The position numbers and the translations under genes are program-made. From assembly GCA_010093605.1 (NCBI GenBank), contig MU004186.1, positions 848,616 to 912,615 of the forward strand: DNA of 64,000 nt. The letters run 5' to 3'. This document shows, piece after piece, positions 1 to 10,732 of this stretch (the first letter of the stretch is position 1; each line of letters begins with the position of its first letter). The notes beneath the pieces were generated by a model. That model searched no databases and was not told the DNA's origin. It saw only the letters and a program-made list of their open reading frames with translations. The stretch comes from Lophium mytilinum. Lineage: Eukaryota; Ascomycota; Dothideomycetes; Mytilinidiales; Mytilinidiaceae.

Positions 1-2088
1 TCTATACGCATTTAAACTATAGCCTAATACTATAGCCTTTTTAGCTCTTGGTTCTAATTTAGTTATTTGCGTTTTAACCTTATAATAAGCTGTAGAGCCA
101 AAGATTTTTATATTATCTATTTCAGCTTTTCTTTTATAATATAGCTTAAATGGCGTTTTATCTTTTAAGCTAGAGTGCGGCGTTCTATTATATATATATA
201 CGGCCGCATTTACAGCTTCTCCCCATAGATTAAAAGGTAAATTAGCTGTATATAATAGAGCCCTTACTATATTAAATATAGTTAAATTAATTCGTTCTAT
301 TAAGCCGTTTTGTTCCGGCGTATAGGGGCTTGAGAATTGATGGGTTATACCCGTTTTTAAAAGAGTTGTTTTAAACTTCTTATTTATATATTCTCCCCCA
401 TTATCAGTTTTAAAGATTTGTATCTTTCTTTTATCTCCTGTATTTTCAGCCTTAGCTTTATATTCTAAAAAGGCGTTATAAGCTTTATCTTTAGACTTTA
501 ATAGTTTATATTCTATATATCTTGAAGCTGTATCTATAAAGAAGATAACGTATTTATTACCCCCTAAAGTAGGTGGATTTATAGGCCCTGCTAGATCTAA
601 AGATACTTTTTGTAAAGGAATTTCAGATTTTACTGTTAATTCCTTACTTCTTTTATTTTTAGTCATCTTAGCTTTTATACAGGCTTCGCATTATATAGGT
701 TCTTTTATAGGTGGTATACCTAATAGTATACTAAGCTTTCTAGAGCTTATATGGCCCATTCTTTGGTGCCAAATAGATAGATTATTTCTATCTATGTATG
801 TATTTGTTAAATCGCTTTTATCTATCTCTTTATGTATTTAGTTCATTTTTTCATCTATTTGCTTTATAAAAAGCGTTGTATTTTCTAGATTTATATAGTA
901 TAAAGAGTTTTTAAGCGATGCTATTACTAGTATATTATTCTTTTTATATATAATAGCTGTTTTATTTTTAAATGTAACGTTTATTCCTGCAGAATCTAAT
1001 TTACTTATAGATATTAGATTATATCCAAAGTTAGGTATAAAAAGGCACTTTTCTAGTATAAATATATTCCCATTTAGTTTTAATTGTACATTTCCTACAC
1101 CCTTTGCGGTTGTAGTTTTATTTTCTCCCCAATTTAATATAGTAGCTTGTTCTTTATAGCTAGTAAATAGCTTTCTATCTACTATTATATGGCTTGTGCT
1201 CCCGGAGTCTAATATATAATTAGCTTCGTTATTAGGGGTATAATGGGATGCTAGAAATACCTTTACTTTAGCTGCATCTAGTTCTATATCGAAATCGTCC
1301 CATCTAGGGTTAGATTCCTCTATAATTAAGGATTCTTCCTTATTTTCTTTTGGTGGTTCAAAATATTCTTTTGTTCTAAACCATTTTGGTGCCTTTTCAG
1401 GAAATAGATAGAAACAATCTTTTGTAAGGTGCGTAGCTGTTTTACACTTCTTACAATATCTTGTTTTTTCTACTCTATTCTTATTTTTAGGCAAGAACTT
1501 TTTAGTTCTATTAAATAGAGCCGTTTCGTGCTCTTTAGACTCTTATCTTCTTACTTCGTCCATTAAATTAGAGAATAAATCATCTAATTTAATATTAGAT
1601 GAATTTTCCCTATAGGATTGCGTAACCATTATTACAAAGCCATCGTAGGGGTCCGTTAGGTTATTTAAAACCCAGGCTACAATAACTTAATTTAGTAATT
1701 CAAGCTTTTTCGCTTTTAATTGATCTATTAACTATTTTATCTTATTTAAGTAATCTTCCATAGTTAAAAACTTAGATAAAACAGTATTAAACAGCTCCTT
1801 ACAAATAAGGAATTTAGAACTAAAGCCCTTTGGGCTATATAGCTTCTTTAGTAGCTTCCAAGCTTCTATTGCAGTAGCAGAATACTGTAATTGTAATAGA
1901 GGACCATCCTCTATAGTAAGCCTAATAGTGGCTAATGCTTTTGCATCGTTTTCCTTATTAATAGGAATAGGAGTAGTGCTGCTAATAGCATCACTACAAC
2001 TTTTTTCTACTAAGAGAGATTGTACTCTTAGAGCCCAAACTTCGTAGTTAGATTGACCAACTAGCTTGGTAATACTGATTTTATCCAT
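1..2088 (-). mobile_element. Ty1/copia LTR retrotransposon fossil, broken, cut by window edge
   Basis: Remains of a copia-family LTR retrotransposon on the minus strand. Order from its 5' side: a gag-like segment (about 1732-2088, with the NYEVWALRVQSLL type motif of copia gag), then a stretch with a CCHC-like zinc knuckle and the DSGSTSHI aspartic protease motif (about 838-1494), then integrase-like sequence reaching position 1. The rest of pol lies beyond the window. The element is broken at several places and sits in very AT-rich DNA, consistent with an old copy hit by repeat-induced point mutation. No LTR was identified with confidence on its right side. It is treated here as a fossil. 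Confidence 0.85.
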
Positions 2089-2096
2089 TTTAGATT

Positions 2097-2255
2097 GAAT
2101 AGATAGATAGATAGCCCGTTAGGCAAATAGATAGATAGCCCGTCAGGCAAATAGATAGATAGCCCGTTAGGCAAATAGATAGAAAGCCCTTTAGGCAAAT
2201 AGATAGATAGCCCGTTAGGCAAATAGATAGATAGCCCGTTAGGCAAATAGATAGA
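2097..2255. repeat. 24-bp minisatellite built on GATA units
   Basis: About six to seven head-to-tail copies of a roughly 24-bp unit consisting of AGATAGATAGCCC followed by GTTAGGCAAAT. The copies differ by one or two bases. It begins immediately beside the 5' end of the copia gag-like segment. The open frame across it is only an effect of a repeat unit divisible by three. Confidence 0.9.
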
Positions 2256-2545
2256 TAGATAAATAGATAAATAGATGGATTTCTATATATCTATAGATTT
2301 GTTAAATAGATAGATTTCTATCTGTCTATGTATTTGGCGAATGGATAGATAGATGGATTCTATGTATCTATGTATTTAATGAATAGATAAATAGATAAAT
2401 AGATAAATAGATGGATTTCTATATATCTATAGATTTGTTGAATAGATAGATTTCTATCTATCTATGTATTTAGTAAATAGATAGATAGATGGATTCTATG
2501 TATCTATATATTTGATAAATAGATAGATAGATAGAAAGAGAAATA
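2256..2545. repeat. degenerate GATA/TATC microsatellite tract
   Basis: Continues from the minisatellite as imperfect AGATAGAT and ATCTATCT runs. Longer blocks containing GATGGATTTCTATATATCTA and ATCTATGTATTT are repeated two to three times at intervals of roughly 100-120 bp. A further clean (GATA)n run lies at 3118-3142. This is low-complexity DNA inside the AT-rich block, with no gene. Confidence 0.8.
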
Positions 2546-2707
2546 TTTCAATTTTTAATCAATTTCTTTATCTTGTGTTGGATAAGATAATAGGATAAAA
2601 GGTTACAATCTAATCTGGAGTATCTAGATTTAATACATAATAGATAATAGATGTTAGAAGGTTGATTGCGTGGTTTGTAACGTGATATAAGCTTATAGAA
2701 GCTTCGT

Positions 2708-2985
2708 GTTAATAGATATAATAAATAGGTAATATTTCTTCAGTCTGATTTTGTTCGTGATAGATTTGCAATTCCAGATCGCGTTCCAGCTGTTGTATAG
2801 CGGGTTTATAGTCGATAACTTCGTCTCCTTTAATTTCGGCTTCGTTTTCGGCTTCGTTTTGTGCTTGAAACCACTCGTAGGGTGGTGTAGTAGGTTCGTA
2901 CGCTGGAGATGGTGATCGAGATGGTAAACGGCGTCGTTTTCGTCCGATATTTGGTCGATTTAAATAATTCTGGTTGATATTTCGT
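2708..2985 (-). other. coding-like remnant, unrecognised
   Basis: One minus-strand frame stays open for about 85-90 codons in otherwise stop-rich AT-rich DNA and has protein-like composition. A basic, serine-rich start (GRKRRRLPSRSPSPAYEP) is followed by TPPYEWFQ and an acidic, glutamine-rich tail ending before 2708. There is no good ATG at its 5' side. It may be a decayed host gene or part of a repeat element; I do not recognise it. Confidence 0.3.
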
Positions 2986-2989
2986 TAAT

Positions 2990-3700
2990 TTGGATGATTT
3001 TAATCAATATCTAGTTAATTTTAAGATGGAACCTGCCCGTTAGTGCTTTATATAGCTGTAGATTGCGTGGTGCAATCCAAGCTTATAACCTATCAAAGGT
3101 ATAGAGTCAATGGGAGAATAGATAGATAGATAGATAGATAGGAATTATATTACTTGAGTTCTATTCTACATCAACAGCAACAAAGTATATATACAGCATT
3201 TAATGCATTATAAAACGTTTCTCTAACGTTCTTGTAACGTTATCTAACGTTTGTTGTATCACGTTTAAACGCTCACGGTTTCATCCCGTTTGAAGGCTTT
3301 TAAGCCTATTATGCGTAAGGATATAACGCTTATGCTATTATAATCCTTACAATATCTGTAATATAATGCAGGTTTAACTAGCTTAGGGGCGGGTAGCCTA
3401 TAATTTAAGTTGCTATAGTTGGAATTATAAGCTGGCTATTTATACTTAAAATAGCGTGCTAAAAGAGGCGTTTTACCGTTTCAATAGTATATAGTAATTA
3501 TATTACTATATAAAACATATAATATCTATTAGTAATATATACTTAGCTTTCTATTATAAGAGTAGTATATATATATACTAAGTTAACTAAGCTACAGTCT
3601 ATTAGCTAGATTATTAGTACTAATAGTAGCCCTTAGTCTCTATAGATGCATAGTAGGCTATTTTATAATTTATAGATTTCTTATAGTTTAATAGGATATA
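2990..3700. other. AT-rich intergenic block, no gene seen
   Basis: AT-rich sequence with a (GATA)n run at 3118-3142, a cluster of repeated TAACGTT motifs around 3215-3265, and many TA-rich runs. I see no gene. Base composition changes abruptly to about 50% GC at about 3.7 kb. Confidence 0.6.
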
Positions 3701-3859
3701 TATAATATGTTATCCTGTTCTAACCTTGCTACTATACACATTCTTCCTGTTTACACAGGAAGTCTGCCTAGAATACAGAGAACCTGCCTTCCAGGAGAAG
3801 CTTTACAGCGACCTAACTTTGAACTAAACAAGTCCTTATCTTCATTAGGCTATTCCCAT

Positions 3860-4694
3860 CTATGGAAACTGGTCTTCTACCTGCTTGAATCTTGGCCACC
3901 CACTGGTGTCCTTACCTAGATATTTGGCCACAAGTTCGATAACACCCTGGATGTCCTCTGCGTCTTTGGCGTTGACCCCAATGTATCGGGTGCCTCTCAA
4001 GTGGACCAAAGTTGTATAATATGCCCCTTGTCCCATCGTGAGTGATAGAGTAACCAACTCATTCTCCACAGGAGACAGCACGTTCAGATCCCCCAAGAAA
4101 AGCCCGTAAATAACGTAGTCCACAGTCCAAGCTACCTCATTTAGCTAACTCTCTCTATGATCGAGTCTTGGCTTGGGATAATCACTCACTGAAATCTTCC
4201 TCATTAGCATACGTGCCCTCAATTCTCGCGATTTCTTCTGGCTTGAACACCTTTCCCCACCATTCATTTCGACGCTGTATAGCACGTTCAGGTGCAGCGG
4301 CATACTCCTTCCGGTCCCACTCTCGCGCCGAATCTTCCTCGGGTTCCACGCGTTTGAGAGCGAAAAAGGCGTCACTACATCTCGGCATGCCGGCTAGACA
4401 CCAAGACTTCAGGATTACCGCACGTAGCCGTCGGGATACATTCCGACGTGCTTCCTGGGTACTATCGCTTCCAAGCTCTTTGATAATGAACTTATATAGT
4501 TCGGCAACGTGCTTTCCGCCATCTGCGGTGATAAGGGTCGCTGTCTATCCACGGATCGTGTTAGTGGGGGATTGAGCCCATACGGTACCTGAACCTACAA
4601 CTATAATGTACCAGGAATCATCCGAAAGAGATTTCGGGGTTTGGTCTCGGGCTGCTTGGAATACGGCCTCTAATGACGATGCTTCGTTGGACAT
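3860..4694 (-). CDS. carboxymuconolactone decarboxylase-like (AhpD-fold) protein
   Basis: Predicted 240-aa protein from three exons: 4694-4599, 4544-4190 and 4131-3860. The introns begin GTAGGT and GTGAGT and end in AG, and all three exons stay in one frame. The N-terminal half carries GGKHVAELYKFIIKEL and SWCLAGMP. The C-terminal half, with NEWWGKVFKPEEIARIEGTY, then VDYVIYGLFLGDL and VHLRGTRYIGVNAKDAEDI, fits the fungal carboxymuconolactone decarboxylase/AhpD-like family. I see no clear CxxC redox pair, so an alkylhydroperoxidase activity cannot be claimed. The start at MSNEASS is the first ATG that fits the family; upstream residues in frame lack similarity. It is divergent from the D-amino-acid oxidase gene. 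The enzymatic substrate is unknown. Confidence 0.72.
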
Positions 4695-5124
4695 GATTGG
4701 AAGTGTGCGGAAATCAGATGTGTTTAGTCTGCGCCGAACGTATTTTTTATGCAACGATCCAAGTAGGGAGTTGAGCAATTGCTGTTGTTTTGCAGGAAAC
4801 GTATGTTAGTTAGTGCACAAGACTGGCGGCCATCGACATGAGACCCATTATTTGATATACCAGAGGATGGCATCGGGAAGTCTGTCAGTCGGGCCATACA
4901 ATTTCCACGATCCGAAGATGGTGACCTGGGACGGCTCGGTTGCGGTGGACGGAGCGGAGTTGTGAGAGCCGGCACAAAAGGTGGTTCCTAAGATTTGATT
5001 GGTCCCCGCATTTGATGCATTTGCCTTTCTATTGCCTGCACAAAGTGAACGCTCTTCAAATACTAAATATTTCCAATCTTTCTCCAATTCGTGTCGCGAG
5101 TACTCTGTGTTGCAGAGTCACATC
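4695..5124. promoter_or_regulatory. shared divergent promoter region (CMD-like / D-amino-acid oxidase)
   Basis: The 430 bp between the two divergent start codons must contain both promoters. I see no clear TATA box or named operator, so this is assigned by position only. Confidence 0.4.
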
Positions 5125-6809
5125 ATGAGCGTGCCTAAACGTTGGATTGGTCTCGCACTAAGCATTGTAGCCTCTATAGCCATGTACTATCATCCGGTGT
5201 CTTGGTTCTCGGTGCCAAAGCGAGTTATTGTTTTAGGGTCAGTGCTTCTTTTATGAAATATGTCAGTGGCCTCTGACATAAGATAAATGTAGTGGAGGTG
5301 TCGTGGGACTGCAAACAGCAGTCGATCTACTCGAAGCTGGCTATGCAGTCAATTTGATATCGAAAGATCTCCCGGGTGACATAGATCTCAATTACCCCTC
5401 GCAGCAGTAAGTCTTCTTGTACAAATAGGTGGCTCCATGCTTAGTTCACCAGAGCTGCCGCTACGTGGGCTTCGGATGAGCCTGTGGTGGATGTTGAAAC
5501 GAAACGCTGGTATGAGGAAGGATACAAACAGTGGGAGGTGATGTCTCAAGGCGATGAGTTCCATTCCGCAGGCGTTGCTGTAAGTTAGTATCCGTGCGTT
5601 GACGGGATTATATATGTTGATTCTCATAGAAACGACCCTGTTTTCGATATTGGTGAGTTTTCCTATCATTTACAGTTACTTTACAGAAGGTGACTCTCAC
5701 GTGTCTAAGGGAGAATCCTCCAGAGAACCTCGTCAAGGGTGGTTCGTCGGCGCTTTGGCACTCGGAAGGAGTGTCTTCTTTTAGAATCCTAAAGTCGGAA
5801 GAGCTGCCATCAGGGGTTGGCTTCGGTACAACCTTCACAACCTTTTGTGTCAACGCACCAGCGTATCTTGACTATCTTCAGTCACGGATTCTTGCTTTAG
5901 GCGGAACTATCAAGCGTGCAACTCTCCCTGTTGACAAGGGTCTGGAAGAGGGACTGAAAGCAGCGAGACTACTCATCGCAGACGAATTGGCTGGTTCAAA
6001 GGACCAGCCCGTGTATGCATATGTGAATGCAATGGGGATGAACGCGATGAGGCTAGCGGATGATAAAACTTTATTCCCTATCAGAAGTCAGTCAATACAT
6101 ATCAAAGGCGAAGCGCACAAGATTGCGGACCGCATAGACGCGAACGGCATCTACTACGCTATTCCAAGGGTTGGCGAAGGTGTTACAGTTCTAGGAGGCT
6201 TTATGGAGGTTGGCAATTGGTAAGGGTTCTTCAGGTCGCAATCCGACGCACTCCGCTGATCTTGGGATTCAAGGAACGCGACCATAAATCCTGAGCTCAA
6301 CCGAAAAATTCTCAAAGGTTGCAAACAGCTAATACCAGAATGTCTGGATGACAATGGCGAGTTCACGATTCTGAAAGAGTATGTCGGTCTGAGGCCGCAT
6401 AGGAAAGTAGGGCCAAGAGTAGAGATAGAGCAACTTAAAGACAAAGCGGAATTTGGGGAGAGCATCGTCGTGCACAATTACGGACATGGTCCGGGTGGGT
6501 AAGTTAATACACAAATCGCTGCTTTGATTCCTCATGGAATCCGTATTCAAGGAGCTGAACTACGTGCGCATAGGTTTTTCAAGTCCGTGGGCGCCTCGAG
6601 AAAGGTTGTACGACTCCTGAATGGCTTTGCATCAGGTGAGCTACCACTTCAGAATCGTGCATATGCGGGAAATAGTAACGAAGAGTTTTCTATTTGTAGG
6701 GATCTTACCTGCTGCAGACACTGAGACGCCGAGCTCGTCCTCGAAGGAGCAAGAGGTATTCGAAGGCTTTTACCGTCAGGGTGATCACTCAAAGGAAGAA
6801 GATGTATGA
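5125..6809 (+). CDS. FAD-dependent D-amino-acid oxidase family protein
   Basis: Predicted 427-aa flavoenzyme that would oxidise D-amino acids to keto acids, ammonia and H2O2. Eight exons: 5125-5237, 5293-5406, 5453-5579, 5630-5652, 5710-6219, 6274-6498, 6574-6635 and 6700-6809. The dinucleotide-binding fold is VIVLGGGGVVGLQTAVDLL near residue 35. Later come VYAYVNAMGMNAMRL, YAIPRVGEGVTVLGG, then EYVGLRPHRKVGPRVE and VVHNYGHGPGG, the family's usual C-terminal blocks. The final FAD loop reads GGFFKSVG where most relatives have G-Y-Q-S-S-W-G. The N-terminus has a hydrophobic segment (IGLALSIVASIAMYY) ahead of the fold, possibly a membrane anchor; a later ATG at MYYHPV is also possible. There is no obvious C-terminal SKL peroxisomal signal: it ends in KEEDV. 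Exons 4 and 5 are the least certain joins. Confidence 0.82.
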
Positions 6810-7340
6810 TAGGGGCTCATGTTACTTGCTCTTGGTGAGATGCAGCAAGAGACTGCGTGTCACATGTAAGAATATAGTAGGAAGTCTGCAAGATACGAGA
6901 ACTTATCCAAGTAGTCTCTCATTCCGACTTTTTGGAACGCAGAACGCTTGTTGACTGTGCGTTGATAGCAGTCATCTCAGACATGTGATGGGGGCGTCTG
7001 CATAACGATAATCCTTGATTGTGATACTTCTCTTGAGATAGCGCATCGGGAGTACTCGTTCTCGCCGCAACCTATACTCCCCATAAAGCTCAAACAGGTC
7101 CGAGGTTCCTGGCTAGCAAACCAAAGTACTGGACACATAACCGTTCTATCTGCGACGCACGCTGTGCGGTCTCGTTGTCATTTGCAACAGCCTCCACTGT
7201 GCGCTGTACGATGAACTCAACTACTGTCCTGATTTAGTGCGCGATATGCCAGGGCCAAATTCTTGGCCCTCGTTGCCGCCCTCGGTGCGGATCCATATCT
7301 ATCGCTGGCTTTCGTGTCTCATGTTATCGTCTTGAATGGA
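6810..7340. other. intergenic, nothing recognised
   Basis: Between the converging 3' ends of the D-amino-acid oxidase gene and NIP7. It must hold both terminators. No coding or repeat signal seen. Confidence 0.5.
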
Positions 7341-8233
7341 TCAGGTCGTAAAGAGGGTGTCTTCTTCCCTAAGATACTCGCCAATGTCCCCCTGCCGGAA
7401 TGTCGTGACACCCGTTGGGTCTAGCCGCCTCGCCTCTGCTGTTGACCGCGCACTCACTCCGAATCCCTGGGCGTATGAGTTAGCCGCCGTCCCATTTATC
7501 CTTTGATGGGGCCCAAAGACAGAGCTAGCTTGGGTACTCACTAGAGGGGTGTCGTTCATGCTCAGCACTACCACACCTGTAGACGATAAGCCTTGACCTA
7601 CAAGCACGTATCTTCTAGGCTCATACCTTGATGCTCGGGACAGTCCTCGCTCCACCTTCCAACGTGCGCCTTCACTACATTCCCGCCGTACAAGAACGGC
7701 ATCTCTCCGTTTGGCTTCACCCAGACCTTGTAGCGTGCATGGGGAGCAACAATATCGAGGGCAGTGATGTGCATGCGAAACTTTCCTGTGTGTGAATCAG
7801 CACGGGTGGCCTGCTGCGCTACAAATACCAGGAGGTCATACCAGTCTTGGTAAATTTGCCAACACACGTCCCTAGTGAGAGTAGCTGGGCTCGCGACACG
7901 CTGGTGGCTAGATTCGCTATCGATTCTCTGTCGACACAGTCAGTGCTCAGCGCGCACTTGATTGATCTGTTCGCCGTACCGGACAAAGTATACGCGGTTG
8001 TTCTGAACGCGGAACACATTTCTATCCGAAGAATTCGAGGACGGGTCGGCAATGATGCTCTTGAGAGATGCGCCAGTACTGGACGTTGTGAGTTGCTGCT
8101 CTTTGCGATCTGGTTTTTGGGATTTTACTAATTTGCTAACTTCTCGAAGAGCGTCTTCGTCCTTTACATGGTCAGCTGAGATCCAGAATGCGCATTCGAC
8201 CTAGACATACTCGGTTTCTGTAAGAGGCCGCAT
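7341..8233 (-). CDS. NIP7: 60S ribosome subunit biogenesis protein NIP7
   Basis: Predicted 186-aa protein, close to the yeast length of 181. NIP7 acts in the nucleus on pre-60S particles and 27S pre-rRNA processing. Seven exons are joined by six short introns; the encoded blocks run [104 protein letters not shown] and a C-terminal [16 protein letters not shown]. The N-terminal domain is followed by the C-terminal PUA RNA-binding domain (from about residue 95). The match to the family is near complete with no missing block. High intron density for so small a gene is typical of conserved fungal genes. It shares a 164-bp promoter with NOC3. Confidence 0.96.
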
Positions 8234-8397
8234 TTTAGATGTTGCAGATGGTAGTGGAGGTCTTGGAGCTGCAGACGAAAAAAAGTTGCGGAGGTCTTGA
8301 GCCCGCAGATCGCGGAAGTGGGGCCACTATTTTCCCCCGGACCCTCTTTAATTTTTCTTCCAGCGTCACTCTCAAACTGCAACACAGCTCGACATTC
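8234..8397. promoter_or_regulatory. bidirectional promoter of NIP7 and NOC3
   Basis: Only 164 bp separate the two start codons, so 5' leaders and promoters of both genes must overlap here. Both genes serve 60S assembly. I did not recognise a specific ribosome-biogenesis element in it. Confidence 0.6.
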
Positions 8398-10443
8398 ATG
8401 TCTCGAATACCTGCAGCGAAAAGGCGGCGCCTGTCGCCCCAAGGAAAGGGAGCATCCACCAGCCCGCCTCCGAAATCAGCCAAAGCAAATGGGACTACGC
8501 AGAACGACTATCTTGTCACCGCTTCTAAATGGAACTTGGAGCAAGAATATGAGCAACGGCCACGCAAAGTGAAGAGCAACGACAAGGAGAACTCCAGACT
8601 ACCAATTAGGACATCAGAAGGCTGGGTGGAGCCTGAAGCAGTACCAGAGCCAGAGGCTGCGGCCGAGGAATCGGATAGTTTCTTGGGTTCCGGAGATGAA
8701 GAAGATGGCAGTGAAGAGCAGGAAGCAGTGCCAGAAAAGCCCAAGGTTCCTCTGAAGCAACAGATACTGCAGGCAAAAGAAGAGTTGGCAAGGTTGGCTG
8801 GTCTCATCAATGAGGACCCGGAAGAACATGCGGGCTCACTGCGGGCGTTGGCGCAAATTGCTGCGTCGGAGAATGTTACAATCCGCAAACTGGCATTGGC
8901 GACTCAATTGGCTATCTACAAAGACATCGTTCCCGGATATCGAATACGACCCGCCACAGAGGAAGAGATGAAGACGAAGCTATCGAAAGAAGTTAAGAAG
9001 CTGCGCACTTTTGAGCAGTCATTGGTCTCTACGTATCAGAATTACGTGCGGGAGCTGGCAAAGCTAGCAAAGGGTAGTAATGGCGCCTCATCCGACGAAG
9101 TTGCCGGGCTAGCAACAGTCGCTATCAGCTGCGCTTGCAATCTTCTAATTGCAGTTCCGCACTTCAATTTCCGAGGAGACCTTCTGAAGATCCTTGTCGA
9201 CAAGTTGAGCGGCAAACGAGTCGATGGTGATTTCTCAAGATGCCGCGAAACTCTAGAAACTATGTTCCGAAACGACGATGACGGGAACGCGTCCCTTGGC
9301 GCCGTCACGATGCTGACGAGGATGATGAAAGCCCGCCATTACTACGTAGATGAAAGTGTTCTAAATACGTTCCTCCACTTACGCCTACTCTCTGAATTCT
9401 CACAAAAAGCTTCGCAAAATTCCGTTGACAGACCGTCGGAAGACGCTATGGCTGGGAAAAAGCAGAAACAAAAACGCGAATTTCGGACGAAGAAGACGCG
9501 AAAGCTGTTGAAAGAGCGGAAGGCCATTGAAAAGGAGTTCAAGGAAGCAGACGCGACAGTGAGCCACGAGGAACGCGATCGTATGCAAGCAGAGACCCTC
9601 AAGATGGTGTTTGTTGCTTACTTTCGCATTCTGAAGGCGAGGTCTCCGAAACTGATGGGCGCAGTCCTGGAGGGATTGGCAAGATATGCTCATCTTATAA
9701 ACCAAGACTTCTTCGGGGATATTCTGGAGGCCCTCAAGGATCTCATCCACTATGCAGAATCTGTTGCGAACGACGACGATGACGAAGAAGACGCCGAAGA
9801 CATCCAGGAAGACACTCCTCGTAATGCTAGCCGCGAGTCGCTGCTCTGCGTTATCACCGCATTTGCTCTCCTTCAAGGACAAGACGGTAGCACGGCTGCG
9901 ACGACACTTAAGCTCGATCTGAACTTTTTCATTACGCATCTTTATCGGATTCTACATCCCGTCTCTCTGAACGCCGACATTGAATTTAGCGCCAAGTCTC
10001 TTCATCTTCCTGATCCGCATGCTCCTGACGCTGCGTCGAACCCTAACAAGGTCAACATCCAAACCACTACCGTGCTACTACTGCGTTCGCTTTCCTCAGT
10101 CTTGCTTCCTCAAGCCGCTGTGAGATCGGTGTCTCCGATACGCGTGGCAGCATTTTGCAAGCAGCTTATGACTGTATCCTTGCAACTACCGGAGAAGTCA
10201 TGTCTGGCGATGCTAGGTCTTATGAACAAAGTGACAAAGGTCCATGGACGGAAGATTGGTGCTTTGTGGAACTCGGAGGAGAGGAGGGGCGATGGCGTCT
10301 TCGATGCTATGAGAGAGGAAATTGAGGGAAGCAACCCTTTCGCCAGTACTGTCTGGGAGGGAGAGATACTGAGGAGGCATTTCTGCCCTGCTGTCAGGGA
10401 GGCCGTCGTTGGCATCGAGAAGAACATCGCTGAGGCGCAATAG
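8398..10443 (+). CDS. NOC3: nucleolar complex-associated protein 3 (NOC3)
   Basis: Single-exon gene for a 681-aa nucleolar protein of pre-60S assembly; the yeast homologue also has a role in replication initiation. The basic N-terminus (MSRIPAAKRRRLSPQGKG) and acidic stretches near residues 80-105 are followed by the NOC3 N-terminal block (IYKDIVPGYRIRPATEEEM, then LSKEVKKLRTFEQSLVSTYQ). The CBF/Mak21-like helical repeats come next (KARSPKLMGAVLEGLARYAH, QDFFGDILEALKDLIHYAE). A lysine-rich linker (KKQKQKREFRTKKTRKLLKE) looks like a nucleolar signal. The frame is open back to 8239, but the first 53 codons have no family similarity and run into the NIP7 promoter, so the ATG at 8398 is preferred. 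Confidence 0.95.
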   Translation: MSRIPAAKRRRLSPQGKGASTSPPPKSAKANGTTQNDYLVTASKWNLEQEYEQRPRKVKSNDKENSRLPIRTSEGWVEPEAVPEPEAAAEESDSFLGSGDEEDGSEEQEAVPEKPKVPLKQQILQAKEELARLAGLINEDPEEHAGSLRALAQIAASENVTIRKLALATQLAIYKDIVPGYRIRPATEEEMKTKLSKEVKKLRTFEQSLVSTYQNYVRELAKLAKGSNGASSDEVAGLATVAISCACNLLIAVPHFNFRGDLLKILVDKLSGKRVDGDFSRCRETLETMFRNDDDGNASLGAVTMLTRMMKARHYYVDESVLNTFLHLRLLSEFSQKASQNSVDRPSEDAMAGKKQKQKREFRTKKTRKLLKERKAIEKEFKEADATVSHEERDRMQAETLKMVFVAYFRILKARSPKLMGAVLEGLARYAHLINQDFFGDILEALKDLIHYAESVANDDDDEEDAEDIQEDTPRNASRESLLCVITAFALLQGQDGSTAATTLKLDLNFFITHLYRILHPVSLNADIEFSAKSLHLPDPHAPDAASNPNKVNIQTTTVLLLRSLSSVLLPQAAVRSVSPIRVAAFCKQLMTVSLQLPEKSCLAMLGLMNKVTKVHGRKIGALWNSEERRGDGVFDAMREEIEGSNPFASTVWEGEILRRHFCPAVREAVVGIEKNIAEAQ

Positions 10444-10732
10444 ACAACTAGCCAGAGCTGTACTATATTGCTGCTGTGGGATTGTACCATCTGAAAATAT
10501 AACTTCTGTGACCTCGCTGCACCAGTTCACTTCGTAATAGTAGTCCGTTGGATCACGCTGATTGGCCGTCTTGGTGCCGAATATTCGCCGATATACGTGC
10601 GCGTCAACCTCACATTTCAAGCTGCCTCCATCTCCTCGCAACCACTTCATCGAACCCACAATCCTCTCCATAGCTCCAAGTTCTGTTGCCCAAACAACCC
10701 GAAGGTGCCTGGATCTGCCAATAGCTCTCAAG

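Noticed and set aside
2061-2246. Repetitive LPNGLSIY-type ORF
   Set aside because: Translation of the 24-bp minisatellite; not a gene.
8239-8397. Upstream extension of the NOC3 frame
   Set aside because: Lies inside the NIP7 divergent promoter and has no family similarity; the ATG at 8398 fits better.
9400-9939. 179-codon minus-strand ORF within NOC3
   Set aside because: Antisense shadow of a conserved coding exon; no motif of its own.
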